Assembly: GCA_010279815.1 (NCBI GenBank)
Contig: QEOQ01000690.1
Coordinates: forward strand, 584,899 to 625,480
Source of the DNA: Brachionus plicatilis
Lineage: Eukaryota > Rotifera > Eurotatoria > Ploima > Brachionidae
DNA length: 40,582 bases
Direction: 5' to 3'
In this document: one piece after another, positions 29,577-40,582 of the stretch
How the letters are laid out: the number at the start of each line of letters is the position of its first letter
Numbering within the stretch: position 1 is the stretch's first letter
Position numbers and translations under genes: made by a program
Notes under the pieces: generated by a model
What the model was told of the DNA's origin: nothing
Database searches by the model: none
What the model saw: only the letters and a program-made list of their open reading frames with translations

Positions 29577-32500
29577 ATGGCATTTTTGGACAAATTAAAA
29601 AAAAAATTTCCATTCGCGAACGGCAACGGCAACACGTCGAGTTTTTTGTCGCCGTTCATCAACTCAAAACACAGTCAATCGGCCAAGAAAAAACACTCGA
29701 ACTTAGTCACCGACAAAGATCCTACTCTTACTTGGGAAATTGTGAACGAAATAGGTGACGGAGCGTTTGGAAAAGTATACAAGGTTCGAAATAAACAGTC
29801 TGGTGTATTAGCTGCAGCCAAAATTGTGGAAAAATGTACAGAAGAAGAGCTAGATGATTATATGATCGAAATTGATATTTTATCCGAATGCAATCACAAA
29901 AATATTCTTAAATTCTACGAGGCCTATTTTTTTGACACAAAATTATGGGTGAGTTTTTTAATTTTTTTTAAAGACCAAAAAAAATGTATGTCTAAGCTAA
30001 AAATTAAAAAAAAGAGAAAAATCAATAAAAGTTAATTTTTTAAAATTTATTTTATCTTTTAAAAGGGATTTTTATATAGAAGCTCGCTTTTTTTCGCATT
30101 TTGATTGAAAAATTATTTTTTCCTATCAACAATTGTCTAAACTACTTTTAGAAGTAAAGGGAAGTTCAAATCAATTTCTTTTGGAGCTATTAGCATCAAA
30201 ACCTTAGAAATGTATTTTTTTTCTTATATTTAAAAAATAAGAAATAATCTTGAAGTTGGTCTACCTTTCATTAATTTTCGCCTTTGGTAAAAATTCAAGA
30301 AAAATTAAAAATTTTAATTTTTTAGGGTTAAGTTTAATTTTAGTAAAAAAAAGACAAACATTGCACATCAAATTTAATTTTGTATCTAAAATTAAATTAA
30401 AAAAATTGTTTTAAAATTGTTTTTTAAAAGTTTTATTTCAAAAGGATATCAACTTGAAATTTGCTTGATTTTTAAGTAGAAGAAAAGGGTTCATTGTAGC
30501 AATTTTGAAACGATTTTAAAAATTATGTTCAATGCGATTTCTTTTTTTTTTTGTTTAATTAATTAAAATTAAAGCCAGCTGGTATTCACCTTTGAAATTA
30601 TTTGTCTTTATTTTTTGTTATGTAATTAAAGTTAATTCAATTAGTAAATTCAAAAAATTTCTTCAAAGAAACTCAAGGAAAATATTTAACTGAATTTTTT
30701 TAGGAAATATTTGCTATTTTAAATAATTTTAAATATTGAATTTAAAGTGATTTGGGTCAATTTGGCGAAAAGCTTTGGATTTAAAAAATCGAAAATATTA
30801 TAAATTACATAAAAATTAAAAAAATAAATTTATATATTGGACTACTAAGAATTAATATTTGAAAATTACAAAACCGTTCCAAAAATTTTCTATTTTTTAA
30901 AATCTCCTGTTTTATTTTAATATCAACAAGTTTTTTATCAATCTAAATAAATACTAGAGCTTCCGAAATATAAAAAAAATTAAACAAGGCTTTAAAAAGA
31001 CTTTAAATAGCTTTGTTGCTTTAAAGTCGATTTTCCTGAGTAGTTTTGATTTTTAGAGTTATAAATTAATAAAGCTAGATATAATTGAATAGAAAAATAA
31101 ATAAGTTAATATTAAAATGACTGAAATTGAAATAAATTATTAGTAGTGACAAAAAGAAAGAAATTATCCCCATTTTATTAATCAACTGATACTATCAGAT
31201 AATTTAGACTCCAAGATAAATATTTAAATTAAATAAAAATTACAAAAATGCACCCTAATTTTTTATCATAGATATAAAAATTATTTTTTTTATTTAAAAA
31301 AAAAATTTTGCCTTAATTTTAATTTTGTAAACATTCTATCAAATAAATGGAAATCTTATATATTTAAAGTCGATTTTCCTGAGTTATTTTGATTTTTAAA
31401 GTTATAAATTAATAAATGTATATATAATTGAATAGAAAAATAAATAAGTTAATATTAAAATGACTGAAATTAAAAAAAATATCTAATTAATTTATTAAAA
31501 AAAATTCTTAGTGATTTAATTAATCTACACAATTTTTGAGTGACACGTGTTCTAAATATTAATTTTAAGATGCTTTATATCTGTCATTTTTTATTCCTTT
31601 TTTTAATTATTATATTTTTTTTTAAAAATCAATTTTCTTAACTTCATTCAAGGTAATTTTAAATTAGGAATATACAATTTATTTTAAAAACAGTTTAATT
31701 GTAGCCAAATTTTATATTCAGCACAAAAATGCACAACTGCTGTTTTCATTTCAGCATAGTTAACTAAATTAAAAAATAAGAATTTTATTTTAAAAAAATT
31801 GAACTTTTATTAATGGGTTTTAATTAAAATGCCGTCTCATGAGAATTTAAAAAGTAAATAAAAGTCACCAGAAGTAAATAAAATAAAATTAATATTCTTG
31901 ATAATAATGGTTTTGTGAATTTCAAATACAAATCGGACAACAATTCTTAATTTTTTGATAAATTAAAACAAAGTTAATTAAAACCTAAAATAAATTTTTT
32001 TTTCTTTTTTTTTTAAAGTAAATCAAATCAATAATCTATTTAAATCATAAAGGTTCGTTTTTTTTTGTCATTTTTACATAAGAAAAATCATTTTAGGTAA
32101 AAAAGGTGCAAAAAAGTATATTGCACTTTATTGCAGTATTTTTTCTGGCATTTTTCATTTAATTTAATTTAAATAAATCAAAAAATTAAAAATTTTTGTT
32201 GTATTTGTATTTGAAATTCACATTACCAATAATAAGAGAGTGAATTTTAAATCAGTGGGTAAATTAAAAGGGCTATCTCTCTGATTTTCTACCTTTTTCT
32301 TATCTTCCTTCTTTTTTATTTCATTTAAAATTAAACAAAAAAAACTTGCTATCGCTTTTCCAGTAATTTACTAATTTATTCTTTTTTTTGTTCTTTATTT
32401 TTCAAAATTTTATGTTTACTTTAAAAAAAAAATCAATGAGACATTAGCAAAATTGAAGGTAAAATTGATTCGTTTAATTATCCGAAAAATAAAATTTTAA

Positions 32501-35500
32501 TCCTTATTAAACATCTCCAAAAACTCGTTTTAATAATATTATTTTTTAAAATTTTTTACTTCTTTTAATAGAGCTTAATTAAATTTAAAAAAAATTTAAT
32601 CTCAAAAAAACTACTACGTAAACTTATCAAATTTATTTTTAGCTTAAACAATTTGGACAATTTGGATTTTATAGCACTTTCAGAACAAATTTTATCAAAA
32701 TACTCCAATTTGCTACTGCTTCATTGCTCTTTACCCCACTTTTCCCATGAAAATTGATAAAATAATTAATGATTTAAAGGATGAATTGAAAGACTTTTAT
32801 TAAAAAGCTAAATGGTTTTAATTTAAAAACTAGAAAAAAAAATACAATTAACTTGGTTCAAATATGATCAGCTTTAGGATGCTTCTCGTTTGTTTAATAA
32901 ATAATTAAATCTTTAAAAATTAAGATAATCATCGAATTTTGCTCTGGTGGCGCGGTTGACAATATAATGTTCGATCTGGACAAACCACTAAATGAGCCTC
33001 AAATTCAGTATATTATCCGCGAGACATTGGAAGCCTTGTGCTATTTACACGAAAACTGTTTTGTTATTCACAGGGACATGAAAGCTGGCAACATACTGCT
33101 GGCCGAAAATGGCCAAGTCAAACTAGCCGATTTTGGTGTATCTGCCAAAAATAGTTCTCTTATTCAGCGAAGGTATTCTTTTATCGGAACACCTTACTGG
33201 ATGTCCCCGGAAATAATCGCCTGTGAGACCGACAAAGAAATGTCTTATGATTACAAAACTGACATTTGGTCACTGGGCGTCACTTGTATTGAGCTTGCTG
33301 AGAAAGAGCCGCCTCACAACGAGCTAAACCCCAATCGAGTTATGATGAAAATAAGAAAGTCCGATTCTCCCAAGCTTAAGCATCCAAATCAATGGTCGAA
33401 AAATTTCCAGGACTTTTTGACCAAATGTTTGAACAAAAATCCGGATGAACGACTTACTGCCAGAGATCTTCTAAAGCATCCTTTCATTGCTTCCTACACA
33501 GGCGATGAAAAACCTGTCAAACTTTTGCTTGGAGAAAAAAATGCTGATATTAATGTGGTCGAAGAGGTAGACACTGATGACCATGATTCTAACAAAAACG
33601 CGTCTTTGGACACCAGCAAAGCCTCGAATGTTCTCATGGAAGATCAGAACTCGGACCATTTGGAGACAAAATCTGCCACAGAGAATGATGACAAAAAACG
33701 CGAGAAAATTGAAGAAAAAATAGAGAGCTCAGAAAAACAGGAAGACAAAATGTCAGTGAAAATTATCAAGCCAATCGCACCTCCACCACCTGTGCCAAGT
33801 CATGTGTGCAACAACACTCCAGCTACCACTGTACATGAACCTGTTGTAAAAATAAGCCCGAAAAAATCACCCGCAAAAAGAACCGATTCAAAAGTTGAAG
33901 AAAAAGTCAAACTTGATCTCGATTTGCTCAGCGATCAGGTATTTGAGGAATTATGCGATGAAGTGATCAAATGTGATGACCGAGCACCTTCAGTTCCGGA
34001 TGTAATTTTACAAGTTATTAGCGAAATTTTGTCCGAGAGCAACAGTACAAACAAAGAAGTGGACCAAGTGGCTCGCGTGATTTCCAATTATGACTTAAAT
34101 GAAGAAACAACCAAGTCCTCGAAATCACCTGTGTGCCAGCGTGCCAAACCAGAGCCCAAGGAAGACAACGAAGTGCAAAAATTAAACCGTTCCAGAACCA
34201 GAAAGACCATAACCAAGACTTTTGTGGTCGATGGTCAAACTGTGACCGAAACAATCAAGAAAACAGTCATACCGGAAGAAGAAGAACGACAGAAAAAGTT
34301 AATCGAAGACCGAAAAAGAGATCTCATTGAGCATAGACGAAATTTGAATGAGGACAGACGAAAATTGGTGGAGCAAACGCGCAAACAAGACCAGGAAAAA
34401 GAATCGCTGGAACAGGATTTCAAAGAGCAAAGAGAAAAGTTAATCAGAGAATTTGAGATTAAGTTGGCGCACATTTATCATTTGAGAAAAAATGAAATTG
34501 AACGATGTGAAGAAGCTCAGGCAATTGAGTTGAAGACTACTTTAAAAAGACTGAAAAATGAGCAGGAAAAATCGCTCAAAATCTACAGGGATCAATTGAA
34601 AGAAGAGTTTAAGTTGTTTAAAAAAGAATTGGAATCAAATTCAAATCATCTGGTAGTGCCCAAAGATCATCGAGATTTGCTTAAAAAACAAAAAGAAAAA
34701 GAACTAATTAAAAGGGTAATTATGAGTTTATTTGTTTGTTTTTTTTGCATTCAGTCCCAAACCATAATTCGAATAAAAAAAATTTTTATTTTCTTTTGCA
34801 ATTTTTATTAAAAACATAAAAACAATTTTAAAATAATTATAAAAAACAGATAGGCCTTCTACAGGATGTTGACAGGGATAAATTTTTTATTTAAAATAAG
34901 AGAAAAAAATTTTTTTTGAATTTTAGAAACAGCTTTTTATTATTTTACGATTTTAAGAATAATTTTTTTTTTTAATTTTTACTAAATTTAATTCACAATT
35001 ATGCAGAATCATTATCAATATTTGATTTAGAAAAGATTTTTTTTATAATGAAAACAATTTTTACCTTTTTGTTCATATTATATTTAATTGATTTAAATAA
35101 AATATCATATTTAATAAATATTAGTGTAGCTATTTTTTACTATTTTAAGAAGGAACCAAGCAAAAAATTCTAATCCTTCATTTTAATTCTTCATATTTAA
35201 CTATTTTTTCGGCTAGTTGTTTCATATTTCTGGTAAGTTTGCCTTCAGTGACTACAATAGTACTTAAAATATTTAGAGAAATCGCAAAGATTCTGATTAG
35301 CTTTCCATTTTGCCAAAGTTGAGTTAAGCTTCATACGATAGTCTAGAGGACATGTTGTCTTTTATATTCATTTCTTTGTGTATTAATTTATAGAGAATTT
35401 ATAAGAATCTTTTGGTTTTAAATTATTTTGTTCTTTTTCTTAGTTTTTTAAATATTTATTAATATACAAAATTTAAATATTATTTATGAAAAATATACAG

Positions 35501-38500
35501 TGTTGTAGTTTAAACTGCAGAACGGGTAATATTACATTCTAAATTTGATGTAATTTTATGTAATCTTACATTTATTTACGTAAAATTACGTAAAATGATA
35601 TAATATTACCCGTTCTGCGGTTTAAAGTACAACACTGTATATGAAAATAGAGTTTAAATTTAATATTTTGGCATATTTAATCTTGTAAATTCGCTTGGAC
35701 ATTCATTTAAAGTACAAATAAATTTTGATTTTCCAACAGTTAGTTTTTGATATTCTCTCATAATAACCCACTCATCAAAACCAATTTGAATTTAAATTTT
35801 TTAAACTTAATGCAAATTTTTTAAAACATATAGTATTTTACTATTCAAAGTGTATATTCATTTTTTTTAAATAAAGTGTATTATTGTCTATTTATAGTGT
35901 ATTTTCATCAGTTTAAAGTGTATTATCCTCATTTGAAATTTGTTTTTTAAATAATTTCTTTAAATGAAAAGGAAATTTTAAAATAAAAATAAAATTGACA
36001 TTTTTTGTATGCATATTTAGTTAAGGAAGCAAAATTTTCTAGGAGCTGTTTTTTTTATATGTTTTAGTCACTAAGTAGAACAAAAAAATAAAAAAAAAAT
36101 TTTATCGATGGTCCTTTGGCTATGGGGTATCTTTAGACCTCAAAAGTAAATAAAGTGGAAATTTTAGTTTTTGAAGGGCTAATGGATCAACGAGTATTGT
36201 TAGAGTTATTTTTTCTGCCATTTTCGGATTCCTTGCTCAATTCTGAACATTTTGTCATACAAAAAGTCTAATTAGCTTCAAAATTAACCGAGATACGGTT
36301 GTTTAACTTAAAACAGTAATTAAAAAAATCTAGAACTTTGAAGCGCTGTAACTTTTGAGTGGAAGGTCAGATTTTTATAATTCTAACAGATTATGATTCA
36401 GCTCGTCGAGATCTACCAGAAAATATATAAAAGTTTAATTTTTCGATTTTTTATTTATGATTGCCCCCATATCCTTTTTTGATGTATAATTATCTTTTCA
36501 AAGTGTATTTTTCGCATTGAACATTCGCCAGTGTACTTTACCCATAAAATAAAGCTAAAATGTTAATTTTTTATTAATATTCTAATTATTATGTTAAAAA
36601 AAGAATAATAAATATTATTTTTCTTTATAAAAAATCTAATTTTCTTTTATGGTCAAAATTAATATTACTTTATTTAATAAAATTTTATCAATTTGGCCCC
36701 TTTAATATTAAACTTTTAAAATTTCACAATCTAAATTGAAAAATAAATACAGAGGAATATGTGTAAGTATTTTGGGGGTAATAAATAATTATTTTAACTG
36801 ATTCTAATTTTATTATTAAATTTTTAATATTATATTTTATTTTAAAAATAATGAAATAAAAAAGAGTTTTTCAAATAGAGAATCAACAACGTCACTAGAT
36901 TCTATTCTTCAAAAGATATTACCAAATGAGGGAAAATGAAATTTATTATAAAATTTTTGACAATGAAATATTTAAGATATAAACCCATGATAATTGATAA
37001 AAAAAAATCCTATCATTATTATTGTAAATTAATAAATTTTGTCTTAATCGATTTTGAAAGAATTTCAAAAAGAATCTTCTGAGTATCAGTTTCATGAAAA
37101 TTTTGTCAAAACTCTTGCGTTATTACAATTCCAATTTTAGATTCAAATTTTTTAAAAAAAATTTAAATAAAAATGTTTTTAAAATATCGAATGAATTCAT
37201 TGTTTTTTATATATTAAATAATATATTTAAGTATCTTTCACCCAAAGCTCAGTAACTTATCCTTCTTCTTCAATAATTTTACAGCTTGTTCTTGCTTCTT
37301 ATTCCGTATCTTTTGAAGGTTCCATTTCCGTAATTTAGGTACCGGTTCCGGAAGACTGACTCCGTGTTTTAATAACCTTAAATTCCGGTTCATTTTACTT
37401 AATTTAGGAACAACCTAACTTTTTTACTAAGAGACTAAAAATTGTTCTGCAAAATGTATCAGCTAATACAAACTTTGTACTACCAAATTTCTGCAATAAC
37501 TCTGCAATTTAATTTTAATGAATTTCTAATACATTTAGTGCTTTGCATAAACTAAATTTTTGAGGTTCAAATTTTATATCAGCTGTTACATTTTGCAGGC
37601 ATAGGTTGAAATTCACATATAGTGAGGTAAAAAAACATAAACAAAGAGAGACACATATATTTTTTGTAATTTATTGAAACGTGAAAAAAACATATAGAAA
37701 TATTGTATAACTGTTAGAAAAACATAATATTATTTATCAAAGTAAAAAAGTGAATTAAAAACATAAATATTTTAATCCTAATTCACTATCTTAAAAAGAA
37801 AATAAAACATAAATACTCGCTCATAAAGTGTGATAACAAATTTGACAATTATTTAAATTTGAATGATTCGAAGCAATAGGATTGAATTGTTTAAAGAAAA
37901 AATCTAATTCAACTTCACTGCACACTGTGGTCAAAAAAATCCATTCTTATGTGTTTTTCTCAAATGAAAAATAAACTTATGCTTTTTTCACTATTGAAGA
38001 AACAATTTATGTTTTTTTAACTTTTTCAAAAAATAATGCTAAATTTTATGTTTTTTTTCTCTGATCTCCCAGTAAATTTAAAAACCGAAAAAAAAATGTA
38101 AAATCAACGAAAAATAAAATCGTAAAAAAACGCCGAAGATGGTCATAATCTATGCAAATTTTTCGTAAAGTTAAATTGACAATTTTACATAAAATGAAAG
38201 TGAAAATTTTACGAAAATCTTAATCATTAATTTTAAGCATCTTATTTAGTTTTAGTTCATTAATTTAAAAATTAAACTCAGTTTTTAAGTTGAATATGTT
38301 TTATAATCAGACTAGAATTTTTAGATTTTTAAAATAAAGAAAAAATTAATTAAATTGAATCGACAAGGCCAAAATATTTTAAAAAGTTCAAAATATTTTT
38401 AATTAGAATTAAATGAATAATATCCTCTATCCAATTTAAAATAATTTTTCGTAAATTATTTTTAAAATTTTTTGAAAAAAAATTAGGAAAAAAAAGCATA

Positions 38501-40281
38501 AATATTTCGAAGATTTCAAATAAATAATTTTTACAAAAAAAAAATCAGCAAAAAAATCGTAAATATTTCGAAAATTATTAATAAATAATTTTTTGAAAAA
38601 AAAAATCTGTAAAAAAATCGTAAAATTTACAAAAAAAATAATTTTTTTACGTAAATTCTCGATAATTTTCGATATTGTATTTTACTGGGCTAATATGTTC
38701 AACTTTCATTTTCATATTTATGTGGTGTTTTTTTATTTTCACTATTTTTATGTGAGTTTAATCCTCTTCCCATTTTGCAGAACAATTTTAAGACTAAACA
38801 AAAAAAATTTTATAATTTTAAAATTTTTGTTTTTGTTCTTTGTTCCGAAATTCACAATTCCCTAAAATCTAGTCTCTCAAGACTAAATTAATGTTTTGTG
38901 CTGGATATTTTGTCTCAGCTATCTAATTTATTATATTTAAAAAATTTAAATTTCAGCATTATGATTTGTGGTCACCTTAATACAAAATAAAATTAAAAAA
39001 AAGTATCATCAAAAAATTGATAAATAGTTTTTAATTAAATAAAATCAAATCGACCCTTGGTTTAAAAAATTATTAGTAATAAGAAAATAAAACTTGAGAG
39101 GACTTTTGTGTAAAAAAATTTTAAAATAAATTGTAATTATTATATTTTAGGAAGAAGAATATCAATTGAGTCAAATTGCCGAGCTTACCGAAGAGGAAAA
39201 AAGAATTATAAAACTACACCGACAACAATTAATTCATTTGGAATCAACATCTTTATTAGAAAAACAAAATCTGACCAGGACAAAAGAAGCGGCCATTTGG
39301 GAGCTTGAACGCCTGCAAATGGAACAGCGCTACAATGTAGTGCGCAAACATGTTCGCGACTTTTTCTATTTGCAGCGTCATTTGATGCTATCCAAGCAGG
39401 AAAAAGACTTGGAACATTTGCGCCAGCTGAACACCAAGCTTGAGGAAGATTTAATCCGGCGCCAAAACGAAGAAAAGCGATTGTTCCTCAAATCGCTTCG
39501 ACAAGAACAACGAAGCCGACGCGAAATGTATCGGCGATCGTTGTACATCATTCCTACAGCAACAACCCAATCTTCCCTGGTCGAAAGCTACAAACTAAGC
39601 TCCGATGAAGAAAAGCGAAAACTTAAAGAATTCGAAGAAAGAGAAAAAGAGAGATTCGAAAATGAGCTTCAGCGTCTAAATATACGCCATGTCAAACAAT
39701 TGGAAGAGTACAGGATCAAAGCTGACAACATAATGAAGGATTTGGACGATGAACAAAGACTCAAAAGAAAGCAGCTAGTCGACGCGGAGACCAAATGTCT
39801 CCGAGATGTGGATGAACGATACAACCAAGAATATGCCTATTGGCAAAATCGACTTAGATCAAGAAAGCAAAAGCTAGAGGACGATTTTAAACGCGAGGAA
39901 TCTGAAAGATCACTTTTTTATCAAAATTTTAGTAATAACTTACAGACACCTAATTGTTTGGCGCAAAATTATCCAACTTTCCAGCGAACCATATCCAGTG
40001 GCTCTCCTCAGCACTCAAATGGTTCAAACAGCCAATTTTCGCCCACAAGTACTTCGAGCTACATTTCCAATGCGAATTCAAACCATAAGGCCGGCTATTA
40101 CGGCTCCGTCAATCCATGTACCACTACATCCTCTTCTTCGTCACATTCAAACGTTCAGCCAACAGAATCCATATATTCGTTCAATGTGCCCGAAGGAATT
40201 GTGTACAGTTCACACCAGCACCATGTGTATCAGCAGTATCACCAGTCGGGTAACCATGGCCAAACAGCCAATAATCACTGA
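29577..40281 (+). CDS. SLK/STK10-like: SLK/STK10-family STE20 kinase, full length (copy D, three exons, 1097 aa)
   Basis: Exons 29577-29948, 32925-34715 and 39151-40281, all phase 0. Kinase domain about 53-312: P-loop GDGAFG (60-65), Lys82, helix-C Glu98, HRD 173-175, DFG 193-195, GTPYWMSPE (212-220), KHPFIAS at the end. Then a long polar, acidic linker with a short Pro-rich patch, a conserved 40-residue module (454-494) shared with copy C, FVVDG (557-561) where SLK/STK10 proteins have the same motif, and a charged coiled coil from about 575 to 976 including TRTKEAAIWELERL and DFFYLQRHLML, hallmarks of the SLK/STK10 C-terminal domain. The last ~120 residues are Ser/Asn/His/Gln-rich. Length is within the animal range. 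Family members phosphorylate ERM proteins at the cell cortex and dimerise through the coiled coil; the same role is inferred here. All catalytic residues are intact and exon codon use is less AT-biased than in the short copies. Confidence 0.95.
31021..31475 (+). repeat. 110-bp direct duplication inside intron D1
   Basis: 31021-31131 and 31364-31473 are near-identical direct copies, both starting TTAAAGTCGATTTTCCTGAG and ending ATTAAAATGACTGAAATT, with a handful of substitutions. The 232 nt between them are not repeated. It is a local segmental duplication or two copies of a short dispersed repeat; no terminal inverted repeat is seen. Confidence 0.8.
31900..32236. mobile_element. 319-bp inverted-repeat element in intron D1
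   Basis: Body 31909-32227 with ends GGTTTTGTGAATTTCAAATA and the complement of GGTAATGTGAATTTCAAATA. The flanks GATAATAAT and AATAATAAG agree at 7 of 9 positions, a degraded 9-bp target duplication. The arms diverge after about 40 bases. The GTGAATTTC terminus links it to the 353-bp elements and the outer element at 1781-2474. Confidence 0.72.
35496..35639. mobile_element. 140-bp Tc1/mariner-like miniature element
   Basis: Body 35498-35637 between TA dinucleotides. The ends are CAGTGTTGTAGTTTAAAC and the complement of CAGTGTTGTACTTTAAAC; the inverted repeats extend about 36 bp through GCAGAACGGGTAATATTA with two mismatches. CAGT-starting ends and TA targets are typical of Tc1/mariner elements. 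No coding capacity. Confidence 0.8.
35846..35930 (+). repeat. Periodic AAAGTGTAT motif
   Basis: AAAGTGTAT or TAGTGTAT occurs about every 20-30 nt at roughly 35847, 35874, 35897 and 35917, and again singly at about 36499. The regular recurrence suggests a degenerate minisatellite or the subterminal repeats of an element spanning to about 36540. Confidence 0.45.
36090..36480. repeat. Unidentified GC-richer block, probable dispersed repeat
   Basis: Contains ATCGATGGTCCTTTGGC, CCGAGATACGGTTGTTTAAC, GAAGCGCTGTAACTTTTGAG and GCTCGTCGAGATCTACCAG. It is less AT-rich than the surrounding intron, with no open frame or recognisable motif. It is bounded on both sides by AAAGTGTAT motifs. I suspect a mobile element body but cannot identify one. 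Confidence 0.4.
37430..38900. repeat. Composite palindromic region in intron D2
   Basis: AAATTGTTCTGCAAAATG at about 37439-37456 is inverted at 38771-38788, with AGACTAA on the outer side of both. Inside, about 37617-38065 has AAAAACATAA motifs on its left half and TTATGTTTTT motifs on its right half, at least four of each. A GAAATTCACAATTCCC end at about 38849-38864 resembles the transposon termini seen elsewhere in the window. It looks like nested inverted-repeat elements; exact borders are unclear. Confidence 0.5.
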
Positions 40282-40551
40282 TGGACACCATTTTTAGGAC
40301 GGTTTTTGTTTTTTGTTTGAAAAAGTAATGAACAGTTTCAAATCCGATTTTTTATATTTTTTCTTTTTAATCGAATTTTTGTAATGGTTTCTTTTTTTTC
40401 AAAGGGTTCAAGTAACACTAAAATTAAAGTAGTTCAAATCGAATGTTTATTTCTTTTTTAAATTTGAATTTGATTTAAAAATATTTTATTAATTTTCATG
40501 GAACGAGTGCTATTAGTTTTTGTTCAATAGATTTAAAAATTAGAAATTTTA

Positions 40552-40557
40552 AATAAA
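40552..40557 (+). terminator. AATAAA poly(A) signal of copy D
   Basis: AATAAA about 270 nt after the copy D stop codon, near the window edge. It is the first clear AATAAA in the 3' UTR; positional support only. Confidence 0.45.
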
Positions 40558-40582
40558 AAAATTAAAAAAAAAATATTTTTTT

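Larger units (their letters stand above)
29949..32924 (+). other. Intron 1 of copy D (2,976 nt)
   Basis: GTGAGT donor after KLW, and an AATTAAG acceptor with a weak pyrimidine tract before IIIEFC. Position and phase equal intron 1 of copy C. It contains a 110-bp direct duplication and a 319-bp inverted-repeat element. The rest is AT-rich with no other structure noted. Confidence 0.85.
34716..39150 (+). other. Intron 2 of copy D (4,435 nt)
   Basis: GTAATT donor after LIKR, ATTTTAG acceptor before EEEYQL, splitting the coiled coil in phase 0. It contains a Tc1/mariner-like miniature element, periodic AAAGTGTAT motifs, a GC-richer unidentified block and a palindromic composite. Failure to splice would add 31 unrelated residues and stop at 34809-34811, giving a protein truncated mid coiled coil. 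Confidence 0.85.

Noticed and set aside
34018..34474. Two antisense frames of 78 and 79 codons
   Set aside because: Shadows of the charged coiled-coil coding exon of copy D.
38593..38865. 90-codon Phe/Ile/Lys-rich + frame
   Set aside because: AT-driven open frame in a repeat-rich intron; no motif.
1..40582. tRNA genes and CRISPR arrays
   Set aside because: No convincing cloverleaf or A/B box pair was seen by eye, and no regularly spaced identical repeats with unique spacers.

Overview
The window is eukaryotic. It is very AT-rich and carries spliced protein-coding genes with GT..AG introns, AATAAA poly(A) signals, non-LTR retrotransposon (LINE) fragments and many short inverted-repeat DNA transposons. 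The main gene family, STE20-type kinases of the SLK/STK10 (LOK) family, is metazoan in character, so a small AT-rich invertebrate genome is likely. A monogonont rotifer is one candidate, but I cannot fix the taxon from the sequence alone.

Backbone: four SLK/STK10-like kinase genes lie in tandem on the + strand. Copy A enters from the left and only its last exon (200-391) is present. Copy B (exons 4450-5394 and 5440-5553, 352 aa) is a kinase domain with almost nothing after it. Copy C (exons 13827-14252, 22510-23061 and 23116-23490, 450 aa) is a kinase plus a short tail; its HRD motif reads YRD and the third glycine of its P-loop is Ser. Copy D (exons 29577-29948, 32925-34715 and 39151-40281, 1097 aa) is the full-length orthologue with a kinase domain, an acidic linker and the long C-terminal coiled coil typical of SLK/STK10. 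B and C lack the coiled coil completely, and what is visible of A gives no sign of one. Every splice junction I propose is phase 0 and joins conserved kinase sequence exactly.

Between and inside the genes: 938-2817 is a pile of four inverted-repeat elements, one nested inside another. 2898-3373 is a hAT-like element with an 8-bp target duplication that contains two opposed LINE 3' tails. 6795-10800 is a degenerate LINE (LINE-I). Its central reverse-transcriptase segment is replaced by about 1.85 kb of virus-derived sequence: a broken Rep/NS-type SF3 helicase on the - strand, convergent with an unidentified, possibly structural, segment on the + strand. The LINE's 3' part is further interrupted by a 324-bp inverted-repeat element. 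11040-11740 is the 3' end of a second LINE family (LINE-III). The 8.3-kb first intron of copy C holds another LINE-III copy and a LINE-II copy, both antisense, with a 353-bp inverted-repeat element sitting in LINE-II. The two copy D introns hold further short elements, including a Tc1/mariner-like 140-bp element, a 110-bp direct duplication and palindromic AT-rich repeats.

How it fits together: D probably does the ancestral job of SLK/STK10 kinases, which phosphorylate cortical ERM proteins and use the coiled coil for dimerisation and localisation. The short copies keep catalytic domains without that module. They may be soluble or constitutively different kinases, competitors, or decaying duplicates. 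The transposons share recurring termini (GG...GTGAAATTTC) and 9-bp target duplications, which suggests one Mutator-like family produced much of the non-coding sequence.
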